From contig JAXDDX010000169.1 in assembly GCA_034670405.1 (NCBI GenBank), positions 640,001 through 704,000 of the forward strand: a stretch of DNA of 64,000 nt. Reading direction: 5' to 3'. The notes beneath the pieces were generated by a model. It saw nothing but the letters and a program-made list of their open reading frames with translations, was not told the origin of the DNA and searched no databases. Below, piece after piece: positions 46,569-58,814 of this stretch. A program made the translations under genes and the position numbers. How positions within the stretch are numbered: position 1 is the first letter of the stretch; every line of letters begins with the position of its first letter. The DNA comes from Hoplostethus atlanticus (taxonomy: Eukaryota > Chordata > Actinopteri > Trachichthyiformes > Trachichthyidae).

Positions 46569-48432
46569 ACAGGGTGTCCCCTAGAATGTTTTTCAGCAAC
46601 TCCTTCTCCAGTCTCTATGCTGCAAAATCATACCTGCTGACATAGACTTCTGAAAATAAGAAATTTTCCATCACAGAGGCTCCCAATACACGCAGACACA
46701 CACACAATTACACACAAGTAGAAAAGGCTGAAAATGTCGGAAAAGGGGATGAGAAATGTCATGGGGGGTATAACAATCAGCTTATTCTCAGAGCCTAGTT
46801 ATGAGTTAAAAGTTCGGGATGTACTGCAACCAGCACTGTAGTCTAGGCCTGGAGTCTGAGCCTAGCGTCGCTTTGTTTCAGGAAGGGAAACCGAGGGAAA
46901 CAGAATCACTCATGCCTCACAATGAGAACACTCAAAAACACAGTCCCAACTGTCCCAAAATAGTCCCCAAATAGTCCCAATAGTAGCAAAAACAGCAATG
47001 CACGAAGAAAACAAATATATCTCCAAATGGACGAACCCCACCGGTGGCTGCGTCAGGAACATCTAGGCCTGGCATTGAATCCTTTCAAGACATTGACTGT
47101 CCTCCTTTCTCATGGTCTTTCAATACATTCAACTACTTATTGCCTTGAATGAATGAATATGCCCCATAGAACAGAACTCTCTTCATCTCCTTTTCCTTCT
47201 CCAGACTTCTCTCTCCCCTCTTTGTTCTCTGGGGCTAACCTTTCTTAAAGGGTCAGCACCTGCATTCACCTGGAAACCTTGAGTTTGACTCATCTAGTCC
47301 TGGAAAGGTGGCCAGTATTATGAATACAGTTAAACATGAATGAAATGATACACATTTAAGGTTGCAAGGGTCTGATTACTTTAACCTGTCCCATCAACAT
47401 GCAGGAAGACAGGGGGCGAGAAAAAAGAAGATAGTATTTATTATATAAGAAATAGTAAATTTAAATGAATATGTGTAGGAAATATATAAGTCCAGTAAAT
47501 CAGCCAATTATAGTAGCGGTTATGATGATGGCAATAAAACAAGAGTTTTACAAGCGAGCCTGCACTTTCTTTTACAACAGATGCCTTTTACCGGGCCGGA
47601 AAGCTGGCTGTTGTTAAAAACAGATTCATGTAAAACATTGTGACCGTTGGTTAGCCTTCCACAGCAGTACCGAATGTGCACAGCAACAGATACATTTAAA
47701 AATTTAGCAGACAGTTTAAACTATTTTGCCTGGTAAAAGCCCAGGCAAGCATGTAGCCTGTCTGGGAAAAGTAACTATTTTCTATCATCCCTTGCTTGTT
47801 AAAAAGCAGAGTGATGTGTCGTTTACAGCAGAGTGTAACAGCAGACTCCAACATCAGGGTCGTTTTAGTGCTACCTCTGGCTATTTAAGATCCACCATCC
47901 TCCGTTCAGCAGCACATTGTATTCCAATACGCTTCTATTGACTAGGCAGCCCGGTTCAATTACTAAGAGGACCAATGTGATAATCTGGGTAAAGAGAAAT
48001 GGATTTTCCCTTAAAATGGTGAATGCCGTGGGAGGGGTGAGGGAGAGAGACAGACAGACAGAGGTAGAGCAAGATAGATGAGAGAACAGGGATGAGGGAG
48101 TATGGGGGGTACAAAGAGAGAGAGAAAGAAAAGCAAAATGGAGAGAGTAAGGGAAAGAGATGCAGGGACAGAGTTTAAACCCACATCAAGAGAGAAAGGG
48201 CCAAATCAATGGCTATTGTTCAGCATTCAGCTGGGCATCAATCACTTGATTGCTAGTCAGGCTGGATTACAGAGTAGAACGTACAATTACCTAACCATAG
48301 ACTAGACTAGAGACACACACGCAGCCAGTAAGTCAATCAGTCACTAATTTCTAATTAGCAGAATTCATTATTTCCATTATTTCCCACTTAAGAAGTATTT
48401 CTTCTCTACTGTCATTAGAATTTTTCATCACC
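46562..48432. other. No recognised gene
   Basis: Repeated TCCCAA(A)TAG words at 46944-46983, and GA-rich sequence at 48038-48160. No exon or family was recognised. Confidence 0.45.
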
Positions 48433-49034
48433 ATGCAGCCAGTCAGTGCTCCAGCGGCCACTTATTCAAAAGGGCAGTCAACTAGTCAGTCACTGACCCA
48501 CCTTACCAGCCGGCCAGTTACCAAGTCAGTCACCCAGTCTCCTAGTCAGCCACTGAGCCACCTTACCAGCCAGCCAGTTACCAAGTCAGCCAGCCAGTCA
48601 CCTAGTCAGCGAGCCAGCAAGCAAGCCAGATTGTCACCCACCTAGTAACTCACCTAGTCAGCTAGTGACCTAGCCAGCCACCTATAAACCAACTAGTCAG
48701 CTGAGCCAGTCACCTAGTCAGACATGTACTCAGTCAGCAAGTCACCTAGTCAGCCACCCTGGTAAACCATCTAGTCAGCCAGCCAGTCATCAGGTCAACC
48801 ATCTCGTCAACCAGCCAACTATTTAGTCAGCCAGCCACCTCGTCAGCCAGCAAACCACCTAGTCAGCCATCTAGTCAGTCAGCCAGACAGTTACCTAGTA
48901 AGCCAGGCAGTTACCTAGTTGTTCAGCCAACCACCCAGTCATCTAGTCAACCAGCCAGTCACCTAGCCAGTCACACAGTCAGCCAGTAGGTCAACTAGTC
49001 AGTCAGCAACATTTCTTTGTTGCTGACTGACTAG
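48433..49034 (+). repeat. Degenerate (CAGT/CAGC)-based satellite ending in a perfect palindrome
   Basis: About 590 bp are built from CAGT, CAGC, CCAC and TAGT words, such as CCAGTCACCTAGTCAGC. A 60-bp higher-order period is visible at the left: CCACCTTACCAGCC begins at 48498 and 48558. Later units are irregular. The array ends at CTAGTCAGTCAGCAAC (48995-49010), an 8-base ATTTCTTT loop, and its exact 16-bp complement (49019-49034). The plus-strand frame 48433-48645 is repeat-borne. Confidence 0.9.
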
Positions 49035-49320
49035 ACTTCATTACTGCTGGTGAGATTTGTGAGCTTTTTTGCAACAATTAATATAACCTGAGTTTAAGCA
49101 CTCAGTATTGAATTTAAGAGCAAACTGTTTCTGTTTCTATAAAATATGTCATCATTACATCATGACATGTTAATCAAAAGGGAAGGAGAAAGAGAGAGAG
49201 AAAGAGAGAGAGAGTGAGAGAGAGACATTGCTGAATCCCTGCAGCGTGTGTTCATGCATGGCTGTGTGTGCATGTGTGTGTTTGCTCAGTGTGCATTGGT
49301 ATGTGTATATGGTCTGTGTC

Positions 49321-49324
<4 letters not shown>
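49035..49324. other. No recognised feature; GA-rich 49181-49225
   Basis: AT-rich, then a GA-rich stretch leading into the GT cluster. Confidence 0.5.
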
Positions 49325-49382
<58 letters not shown>

Positions 49383-49633
49383 CAGAGAAGAGACACAATA
49401 TGGCACCATTAAGCCACTTCTAATAACATCACATCCAGCACAGAGACCACAGCGGTGTACGCAGGACTGTGTGTGTGTGTGTGTGCGTGCATCTGTCTAT
49501 TTGTGCATGTGTCCATGTGTCTGTGTTTGTGTCAGTGTGCATGTGTGTCTGTGTCGGGCATGTGCATGTATGTGTGTGTGAATATGTTCTCTATGTGTAG
49601 CTCTGTGTGTGTGCGCATGTACAGGCGCATGCA

Positions 49634-49669
<36 letters not shown>

Positions 49670-49794
49670 ATGCTTGGTTTGTAAAGTGGTTTGTCGTTTA
49701 TTGACTGTGGTTGAAGCTGGGTCTAGGGAACAGACAGAGGTAGGGGGTGTGTATGTGTGTGTGTGTGGGTGTGTGTAGTGTGTATGTGTGTGTG

Positions 49795-49842
<48 letters not shown>
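49325..49842. repeat. Large (GT)n cluster
   Basis: Perfect GT at 49325-49381 (57 bp), 49467-49484, 49637-49666 and 49797-49842, joined by degenerate GTGTGCATGTGT sequence at 49485-49640 and GTGTAGTGTGTATG at 49747-49796. Confidence 0.96.
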
Positions 49843-49843
<1 letters not shown>

Positions 49844-51530
49844 CAGTTGCAGTCACACCTGCATAGAGCCCAGCCACACAGGCCAACCAGCAATGTCATC
49901 TGCTCTATTACTGAGACTGGCTGGTTTAGGTTCACTGTATGTAATTGCTGGATCGACCAGTTTGTGTTCATGGGCATTCACAAGTGCAGGAAATGAAATG
50001 ATGAAAGAGTTATACCCTAAACATTTACATTTGATATAGCCATCTGAGAAAGAATCCAAAATGCTATGAAACAGATAGTTGCATTCCTCAGTTCTGACTA
50101 ACGATAATTGTAACGTTGTTAATTTAAATTTAAATGATTAATTAGCTAACTAAATCAGTATTAAAAGCTGAATTTTGTGTTGGCGTTGAGGGGAGTTTCC
50201 TTATATAGTATCTGCTTTCCCCTTCCCCTCCATCTCTATTTGTATGGAGCTCTGAGACGAGTGACTCTTCATCGGTCATTTTTCTAACTCAGAGTTAACG
50301 AACTTGGTAGGGCAGAGAAGGAAGACGCTCTGCCCATATTTCTGGGTCTCATCAAAGTCGCCGCAAAGCATGGTGGGAAAAAAAGAGCATCTACTCTCAG
50401 TCAACTCAGGCATTAATGGAAAAGTTCCAAGAAACGGCTTGTTGCAGATTTCTTCCGTTAATTTGGAACACATTACACCCAAGTACAGTTAACGTTAAAG
50501 TTAAAACCTAAGTTAAAACCTATGTTTCTGTGATGAGTACTTAGTGAGATAAATAACTTTGTTTCAGGTCTGTACCCGATTGGTAACAACTCGGCATATG
50601 CTGTCTCTGCCTGAGGCTAAACTGCAGGAGGAGAACACATGGTGAGAGTTAGCCACCATGGGATTACTCATTAAAATGTCTATTTTCATCATCCTGGGGT
50701 GTGAAAAACATGACTGAACTCTGAGAGTCTATGTCTGATGAATTCCCCTGAGCCCAGCAACTGTTTCTTTTTGTGTGTGTTGGGGGGCGGGGGGCGGAGG
50801 GGGCGTTAAAAAGATCACTGTCAGGGGGGCAATCCTATAAAAACGCAACCTCAAATGAATAGGCATGTCAGACAACATAGACCACGCCCACAGCCTACAG
50901 GGCAAAGGGTAACAGCTTTGCAGCCCCTCTGCAGTGCATCACAGTAGCAAGCTTCATTTTATTACAGTACATTACATTTTAACAGTGCTCAAATCTTGGT
51001 GGATCATAAAAAATAGTACACACGAGTAACACTAAATAAAAACAGCACCTTTTAAAGCTGTCAATGCCGTCAAAGCCCACCTTTACAGACCGAAAGATGG
51101 GCCAGTTTTTTACTTTTGACTGATTTCGGTTGACTTATTATTTGGCCTGATCACATTCCCCTCACAGTGCTATGACTCATCGGTTGGTAAACAGTCTGAC
51201 TTCTTGCAGTGGCCGTTGGTGTCCAGTCAGCTCAACATGGGTCAGCCAAACAATATCAACAAGCACGACCCACAAATGGTTGATTCAGATAAGGTCCCGT
51301 AGCTTCGGAGGCAGCTGAAGACCCTGTTAGCCCCTGACTGTGCCTTTGACAAACAGGCAATATGTTTACAAGAAACGAGTCGAGCAACAATGTGGAGGAT
51401 GATAGAGATATCAGCAGAAGAAATAACGTTGACTAGCAGTCGCAATATTGAGTCTTCACAAAGCGTGACACTCCCATATGGAAACACCATATGTCCTCAT
51501 CAATAGAACATACTGATTCATAATGGATAC
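49843..51530. other. No recognised gene; G-quadruplex candidate
   Basis: Holds a G-rich segment at 50782-50803 (runs of 6, 6, 2 and 5 G). A 129-bp stretch from the ATG at 51238 reads with one early stop as QLKTLLAPDCAFDKQAIC and so on; it is not recognised and may be an old retroelement ORF1. Confidence 0.4.
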
Positions 51531-51682
51531 ACACACACACATGCACGCGCACACACACACACAGAGCCAAAACACTGACGCACAGTAACACACACTGTAC
51601 ACAGCATGCAGGCGCCCCATATGTGATTAACTCGCACTCGCTCGCATGCACGGCATGCGCAAATGCACACGCACGCACTCAG

Positions 51683-51722
<40 letters not shown>
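51531..51722. repeat. CA-rich segment and (CA)n microsatellite
   Basis: Interrupted CA at 51531-51562 and perfect CA at 51685-51722. Confidence 0.93.
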
Positions 51723-51727
<5 letters not shown>

Positions 51728-52053
51728 AGTTGGTGTGATGACCCGTTTGGCATTGAGCAGCATCTGTTTAGCAAATGAAGACTTGTAGCAGGGATGTTAG
51801 TAATTTTCTCTCTGATAACAGTCAACGGGACTGGGATCCTCTTTAGCGCGTACAACCAAAGGGCTGTCCCGGTCCAGCGTTGCAGTGCCGTTCTCTCTCT
51901 CTCCCCCCAGGCTGCCTTTCCATGTCACTACCCATTGTATACTACCTCACAGAGCAGAACTGACTTAGACCAAATCTGTTTTCAATGACTAGCAAAACAT
52001 TTGGGATAATCGTTTCAGCCAGGATCATACAGCCCAATTAGAAAGTATGAAAA

Positions 52054-52228
52054 CGGGGTGTCCTGGTGGCTCAGAGGTCTAGTGCATTCCACATAACCGC
52101 AACGTACAGGTTTGAATCTGGCCCTGGACCTATGTTGCATGTGCTCTCTCACCCAATCTTTCCTGTCTCTCTCTGTTAACTATCGAATGAAGGCAAAAAA
52201 TGCCAAGAAAATATGAAAACATAAAAAA
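52054..52228 (+). mobile_element. tRNA-derived SINE, copy 3 (plus)
   Basis: The head GTCCTGGTGGCTCAGAGGTC (A-box-like) is followed by CAGGTTTGAATCTGGCCCTG (B-box-like; core 52109-52119), TATGTTGCATGTGCTCTCTC, a pyrimidine stretch and a CGAATGAAGGCAAAAAATGC tail with A-rich end. It is the most complete of the three family members and defines the orientation. A functional tRNA is excluded because no acceptor stem forms. Confidence 0.8.
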
Positions 52229-53088
52229 ACACTCGTCAGTCTATCGGGCAGATTAAGGGATCACACACCACCCGATTCTGTCATTCAAAAACAATTCCCC
52301 CTTCATCCAGAACAGTTTGCTCTAAATTCTATCATCTGTTGCTTCTGTGGTACAGAAGTGACATTAATACAAGGATAAGATGGATGAAGGATTTCATAAG
52401 AGCTGTCTTTCACTTTATTTGTAATTGCATACTTATGTGGATTGATCCGTTAGGCCATTTTATACCATTTTATGTGAGACTTACTCCTCCAAATAAACTG
52501 CAAACATAACTCATGAAGAGTTGAACAAGTGGAGTTGGGAGTCTTACTGACCTAAACTAGCTATGTGGGCGTTGTAGCTGCTTCTCTTCCAGCTCCTTCT
52601 GTTTTTTCTTCCCCCTTAAACTGAACTCTCACTGGATTCTGGAGCCTGACCAGACTCGGCCCAAGAAAAAAAAAAGAAAGAAAGAAAACATGTTCGTGAA
52701 GAGACTCCAGTCTCGAACGTGTTCGCACTGCAGGATAATCTGACGGACCTCGGGGCCCGACTCGCCCCAACAGTGGGCATGGTCCGGTCAGGCTTAGAAT
52801 CAGCGGTAAAGTCTTCCAGTAAGCCAGACGTGACTCCTCGCCTGCAGTCTGTCGATAGAAGGTCCTTAGCGTGGGCTGCACGGTGGATGAAGCCATGCAC
52901 CAGAGGTCAGAGATCAACGCTACATCAAATGCACTTTTAATTGACAGGCATTGTGTAAGCCAGCCTATGGACCTGACACACACGCACATGCACACACACA
53001 CAAACAAACACTTTGTGTACCTAAGCCAGGCTATTCATTTGCTGCAAGCTGCAAGAGCCTGAACCAAAAAACAAGGCTTTTCTCTCCC

Positions 53089-53090
<2 letters not shown>
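52229..53090. other. No recognised gene
   Basis: Overlapping frames of 148 aa (minus, 52561-53007) and 73 aa (plus) cover a GC-richer patch (52690-52920). Nothing in them was recognised; it could be an unrecognised repeat or a decayed gene piece. Confidence 0.35.
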
Positions 53091-53120
<30 letters not shown>

Positions 53121-53124
53121 CGTG
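53091..53124. repeat. (TG)n microsatellite
   Basis: About 13 TG units, then GCGTGCGTG. Confidence 0.94.
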
Positions 53125-53639
53125 CCGCCGAGCCTAGGTGCACCTAGGTACTAAAAAAAGGTACTACATCTGCAGTAATGAGAAAGGAAGCAATGGGAAG
53201 CTAACCGAGAGGGCAAGAAAGGGAGAGATGAAGGGAGAGCGGGGTCATGAAAGAGAACGATGGAGGGGAAAAAGAGACGGGGTAAAAGGAAAGAGCCTAA
53301 ATTGTGATATGATTTATCACCTGCACACACAGTTAGTAACCTCGGCCCTCTGTCTGTTTCACTCCTACTGTCCTTCCCCATCCTCCCCTCCATCTCTCTT
53401 CCAGGCGATTCCAGGGGTAAAGTATTAAAGTGTTCACCATGCAACGACAGCATGTCCATTCTGAGAATACTACAGAGCAATGTTAGTAGTACAATATCTG
53501 CTTTACTAAACACAATTACACTAAATGTCCATAACAATTAATTTCCTGTTGTCTTTTTTTGGTTACACGGCCTATTTATAGTCTCAGTGTTTTATCAGCA
53601 TGTTCAACCAGAAGAGCTTTGTCTCTTTATTGAGGGTTT

Positions 53640-53723
53640 TTAATTGGTCTTAAATCTGCTTCCAGGCAGCATTAAAAGGTCTTAAAAAGTCTTAAATCTG
53701 GCTTTCTGACGCCTGCAGACACC
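53640..53723 (-). mobile_element. Possible hAT-like element end
   Basis: CATTAAAAGGTCTTAAAAAG and TCTTAAATCTGG followed by CTGCAGACACC resembles, by memory, a teleost repeat whose end reads GGTTTCTGCAG with TTAAAAAGTCTTAAA inside. No partner end was seen. Confidence 0.3.
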
Positions 53724-54030
53724 ATGACTTCCTCTCCCCCGCTGTCCTCTTCCTCCTCTGTCTTTCTTCCCCTATCGCCCTTCAATTCCCATTCCTCTTC
53801 CTCCCTCTCCCTATCTCCCCTTTCACCATCCCTTCCTCCTTCCCTCCTTCTCCTTCCTCCTCTCCATTTTGATGTGGTCCTCAAAAGGATGCCTATTATT
53901 ATCCCACAGATTTGAGCATCCCTCCCTCCACCTCTCTCCGGTTCACCCTCTTCCTCTTCGCCTTTCTTTATCCCTGTTCCTCCTCTTTCCTTTACCTCCT
54001 GCTCCCTCCCTCTTTCTCTCTTTATCTGTA
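53724..54030 (+). repeat. Polypyrimidine-rich tract
   Basis: Pyrimidine-rich (TCCTCC, CTCTCC, CCTTCC words) at 53724-53870 and 53918-54030. Open frames on both strands are low complexity. Confidence 0.8.
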
Positions 54031-55184
54031 TTAAATGGTTGTAAATCATCATCGCAGTGTGATTCTCTGATGTTTTTTTGAAGTCGTGTGAATTATGAAT
54101 GGCTCCCCTCCCACTACCTATTACTTATTGACATCTCATCATCTTATGTCATATTAGAATAAATGAAGGGAATAAAAAGGACCGGCAGGGTGTCATCATG
54201 ATCATATCATACTCTCCTTTTATGAGCATCATTTTGTTTTTATTCGTTAAATGGGACGATTGCATGGTCATTTATGTGTTGAGTGAATTTCATGATCCTT
54301 GGGCCCTTGAAACTGATTATATAACAGTATTATGATGCAGCAAAATAAAAATAGAATATACTAACAGGGGGGTATTAAACACAACCAAGAATTACAACAC
54401 TAGAACATATCAAGTGGAAAAATACGACAAAAGTATGAAATATATGAATTGTGTGACATGGAAATATATATCCAAAAATCTAATATTATCAAGGAACATG
54501 TAATATATTAGTGTCACTAAGAATATCAGCATTTTTCTCTTCCTTCCCCAAAATCAAGTATTGGGAATTTGAATCCAGTGTGTACGCTTATCCCATTTCG
54601 TTGACAAATCTAGCCTGACATCGAGCCTGACCCCGAACGGGTTGGATTGGCACACTTCTGCTCGTCCCGAACGTCTGATCATTTATCACAGCATATACAC
54701 TAAGGAAGGACTGACATAATTTATATAATGTGGGTTGAGGTTTGAGATTACTCTATTATTTATTGAGAGCTTGTGTCACCTGAAATGAATCTCATAATTA
54801 CCGCGAGAACGACAGGAGGACTCGTGTGGTGTCATCGCTGTCATATTTTATTCTACTTAATATTCTTCTCTGTTCAAATGCCAACATATGGCAGTCTGTT
54901 TCTGTAAGGGAATCTGACGTGCAGATCTAGCCCTGGTAGCGATTCACAAGAGACTGTAACCAGACCCCTCTCAAAGTCTTAGTGTTTACTGCATGCTCCC
55001 TGCACTGCTGCTGCAATGCTGTGTCCACACCGCCACCAGAGAAATTATTCTAAAATTAAATTTGCACTGGTGTGGTAACCAGTCAATTGTGAGACAAATC
55101 CCTCAGTACAAATTGACATAAATGAATGAACCAAAAATGTAATAAACGCACTGTTGGTTATAGTGTTTGCCTGTGTATCCCAGC
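54031..55184. other. No recognised feature
   Basis: AT-rich sequence. No exon or repeat family was recognised. Confidence 0.45.
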
Positions 55185-55645
55185 CTTAAAGAGTAATAAA
55201 ATACATGGTTTTAGCCTGACTCCCCACAGCAGATTTTTTTTTGAGTGGTGGAGAGCGAGGGAAGAAGGGGGTGTGTCTCTGAAACTGGGGGGCGGGGCAT
55301 GCACATCATTGACATTCATTTGACAACATATTCGAGATTGGCCTGCTAGCTAGCTAACATTACACCATGGAGAGTGAGTCTCAGGACACTTTGGCAACAG
55401 AGGGTCTTTTGAGGTGGAGGATTTCTCTCAACTTTTTAAAAAAAATTTCAGTCAGCCCATACTACCACTAAATCTTAATCTAAATCCTATATTTTTACAA
55501 ATACATTTTTTGGCCCTGAAAGCGGCCTGCTGAAGTCTGCAATGTTGATTTTATGTCTAGCATTGTTAAGTTTCACGATATAGGAATCGTACAAATGTGT
55601 TTACAGCTCAAAAATGTGATTCAGTGTTGAATATCTCTTTAAGAG
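55185..55645. mobile_element. Possible MITE with TTAAAGAG ends
   Basis: CCTTAAAGAGTAATAAAATA (55184-55203) and the inverse ATATCTCTTTAAGAG (55629-55643) give short matching ends around TTAAAGAG. The interior has GCCTGACTCCCCACAGCAGA, GTGGTGGAGAGCGAGG, a GGGGGGCGGGGC box and GCTAGCTAGCTAACATTACA before an ATGG in good start context (55367). Such mixed promoter-like interiors occur in common teleost MITEs by memory; a true small exon cannot be excluded. Confidence 0.45.
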
Positions 55646-56505
55646 AAATCTCGTAAAATGAGTGATTCTGAAGTTTATCACAATTTATTCACTATAATAT
55701 TCTTCCTTTGGTGCAAGTGCAAAAACATGGTAATTTATAGTGTCATTTGCAGTAATGAAAGACATTGTAAATCCATTGCTTTTCAATGGTTTTGTCAGGA
55801 TCCAAAAGTGCCTTCATGGGAAGACTGAAATGGGACCACAAATTATACTGTAGAAATTGATATCAATAGTTACCGTCACTGTTATGTTGCCAAACCCTCC
55901 TAAGTCCCTGCAGGTTGACAGGTTGAATAACATACTGCAGGTCCCCTGAGAAAAGGCTTGGCAACCACTCGTAACAAGATGAATCTCATAATTAGAGAGA
56001 GGATAAGAGGTGTTAAGATGAATGTCACCATCATATGAAATTCTCTGTTCTGTTCTCCTTTTAGTTAAATGCCAATGTATGATAATTTACCACTATACAG
56101 GAGAGAGAGGCATCAGTTGTGGAAATACACTAGAGGCTCTTTTAACTGGATCTCACACTTTCCCAAAAAAGTTTTCCAAGTTAAACTGATGCAACTGGTG
56201 TAACTTTGGTGTACATTTTTTTAAAGATGCAGTGTGCAGAAATGTCTCTATATGTCTATATGTATATATCTATATGTCAGCCAAAGGCTGTAATCACAGC
56301 TCATTTGAAAATGTATATATACACATATTTCCATAATGAAATTAATAGGTGCAAAGTAGTCATTCAGCTATTATAGCCATTCACAAAATGTAAAGATAAA
56401 TTATTATTATTGTTATTATTATTATTGGAGTTCATGACCAAAGCGATGAACTAATCCACAGCTACTGATTCTGATTCAACCTCAGTATTATTGTTACTGA
56501 ACCTG
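55646..56505. other. No recognised gene; possible MITE end and ATT repeat
   Basis: TTTAAAGATGCAGTGTGCAG (56221-56240) resembles the left end of the 31649-31880 repeat. An (ATT)n tract lies at 56400-56425, just 5' of the RT fragment. Confidence 0.4.
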
Positions 56506-56735
56506 AGTGCGTACTGACTGCAGCTTTCGACACGATCGACCATAACGTCCTCCTAAATCAAACCCGAAAGCTACATTGGTATCCGAGGATCATCGCTGTC
56601 ATGCTTTAGGTCCTACCTGCTCAACAGAACGCATTGCGTTTTCCACAACAACAGAGTATCAGAGTGTGGTGTGCCACAAGGTTCTGTCTTAGGCCCGCTG
56701 CTATTCTCTATAAGTGCATTGTGCTTCCTGTTAGA
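56506..56735 (+). mobile_element. LINE reverse transcriptase fragment (plus)
   Basis: Two frames give core reverse transcriptase motifs. LTAAFDTIDHNVLLN (56514-56558) contains the motif A aspartate in the AFDTIDH context. After a frame break, RGSSLSCFRSYLLNRTHCVF (56585-56643) and ECGVPQGSVLGPLLFSI (56661-56712) contain the motif B GVPQGSVLGPLLF box. This is the arrangement of L2/Rex/CR1-like non-LTR elements. The catalytic YADD region and everything beyond are missing, and the frame break shows it is a dead fragment. It could be from the same family as 27655-28110 or 42371-43010; different domains are preserved, so this cannot be decided here. Confidence 0.85.
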
Positions 56736-58407
56736 CATATCACCTACACACCTGTCCACCTCAGTTTATTCATCTATTTCATCTTTCTCCATTACATCAC
56801 TTCCATATTTTACTCCTTAAGTTTAGTCACGATCACTTCCCCATTTTCCTCCTAAAGTTGGGTTATTTCAGTACAAACATGATCAGCTTACACCACCCAT
56901 CAGCGTCAAAGCCAAAGATGTAAAAGAAACATTCCCCCTATGCTTATAATAAATTATTGTTCTCACTTTCATTCCAGCCTGAATACGTAGACTCATAAAC
57001 TAGTGATGTATTGCTTGTTGGTCACCCAGTAAAAAAACAAAATACACCTCAATCTGAGAACAAATCAGTTTCATTCCAAAATGACATTTGCACCATCTGA
57101 AAAAAAATGACACCTACTCTACTGCTGTACTGGTTTGGGAATATTGACTAATTAAATTGCAGGCAGCAATATTCTGCCAAAATGGATGGTTATGGAATAA
57201 AACCCTTAAATTATGATACAATACAAAACTTTGTATCATGGTTAAAGTATCCAAAACAGAGACATTTTGAAACCACAACAGGCTGAAAGTGATGGGGGAA
57301 TAAGCAGCACTGGAAGTACCCCGCGTTGTGAAGACTTCAATTGGCAAATGGCATTAAAATGTGATCTGCATCTGGATATGCTACCGAGATAATGAACAAT
57401 CTGATCGTGGCTTTGAATACACACCCAATATTTACATGCCTTCTCATTAACTAGTCCACATGGGACTAATATTTCAGGACAACATTGGTGATGTAATAGT
57501 AAATTGCACATCAGTGATTTTAATGAACGATCCAGATGGCATATATAGCCCCGTCTGGACCACGTTAGTATTACTAACCTGGTGTGGTTCAGTGACTTCA
57601 ATCAACATTATCTCTGATTGTTACAGAGTTCAGCAGGAGGAATAGTTACCAGGAGAATAAGCTACTGTTTCTCAGCAAACTCCCACGTCCTCTGTCAATT
57701 CTAGACCCATCCAGATCGATTGTATGTGATTCATGAATTACAAATTCTTTGCGCAATAAATGACACCCCCTCAGTCTTTGATCAGATTAACAAAGTAATA
57801 CATAAGCCCTGTACGGAACGGATTACTATTGCAGTACAAAATTAGAAAGGACATTCCCAGACCTCTTTGATTAATACTAATGCAGTTTCTACCTTCGCTG
57901 ATGACATTTCTACCCCAGCGGATACTTTCCCCACAAACACACCGAGCACCGGTGGTTTACTCTCTAGTGCCCCTCTGTCATTATAAAGAGCTACAGGGGA
58001 GCTTAGAGGGAGTTTCTAACAGCTAGAAAGAGGTACTGCTCTGATTGGCTGGCAGCATTAGAGGCGCTGCCCCCTCCCAAAAGCAAGATGATTGGTCAAC
58101 TTTTTTTTTAAACCATTAACAAAGAACATTCAAGAGTGTAAAACTAATGGAAAAAATGAGATGATCCATTTCTAAAGATACTCCACACACACACTTTAGA
58201 AAAGAACAGCAGCAACCCATTTTCCACTCCAGCCACAGCATGATAAACAGGGAACAGAGAAAATAGTACAACTGTTGCGTTTCGGAAGGCCAAATCCCTG
58301 GGCAAGAGTTGACTGGATGTGCTTCAGGACCCAGGATGGTATTTTACTTCATTTCAATAACAATGCTTCAGTGAAGTCGTCTGCCTTAGCAATATCCCCC
58401 ACGGGAG

Positions 58408-58408
<1 letters not shown>
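56736..58408. other. No recognised gene; small hairpin
   Basis: A perfect 9-bp inverted repeat ATGATACAA/TTGTATCAT at 57213-57221 and 57231-57239. Open frames of 119 aa (minus, 57242-57601) and 61 aa have no recognised domain. Confidence 0.45.
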
Positions 58409-58452
<44 letters not shown>

Positions 58453-58814
58453 AATGCATGGTTGAATTTCTATACTTGTAAGGATATTCCATTGACTTAC
58501 ATTCATTCACTCACCCTTAATCCCTGAACCCGAACCTTATTTTAACACTCATTTAACTCTAACTCTTCACCATAACATCAAAGCAAGGATTGAAAGAAAT
58601 GTCCTTTTCTGCATTTTTACAGTCCTCACAAGGGTAGAAGAACAAGCACACACACACACCACACACACACACACAGAGTTAATTTCCTCTGATATTCCCA
58701 CTGCATCCCTTTTAAAATTGTGCTCTATTGACACTACAATGTTCCTGTGGGACCCCAACAAAATAATACGCAGTCAAGGTTTATCTCACACACACACACA
58801 CACACACACACACT
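58409..58814. repeat. Three (CA)n microsatellites
   Basis: CA at 58409-58448, 58647-58675 (with one ACC interruption) and 58787-58813. Confidence 0.95.

Noticed and set aside
48433..49016. CRISPR-like array
   Set aside because: There is no constant repeat with unique spacers; it is a continuous tetranucleotide-derived satellite in eukaryotic DNA.
52054..52228. A functional tRNA gene at the A-box/B-box pair
   Set aside because: The arms do not fold into a full cloverleaf and the same sequence is present in two other diverged copies, so it is a SINE.
52561..53007. 148-aa minus-strand open frame in a GC-richer patch
   Set aside because: Starts inside a CA-type repeat, and no part matched a remembered family. 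Kept only as an unexplained stretch.
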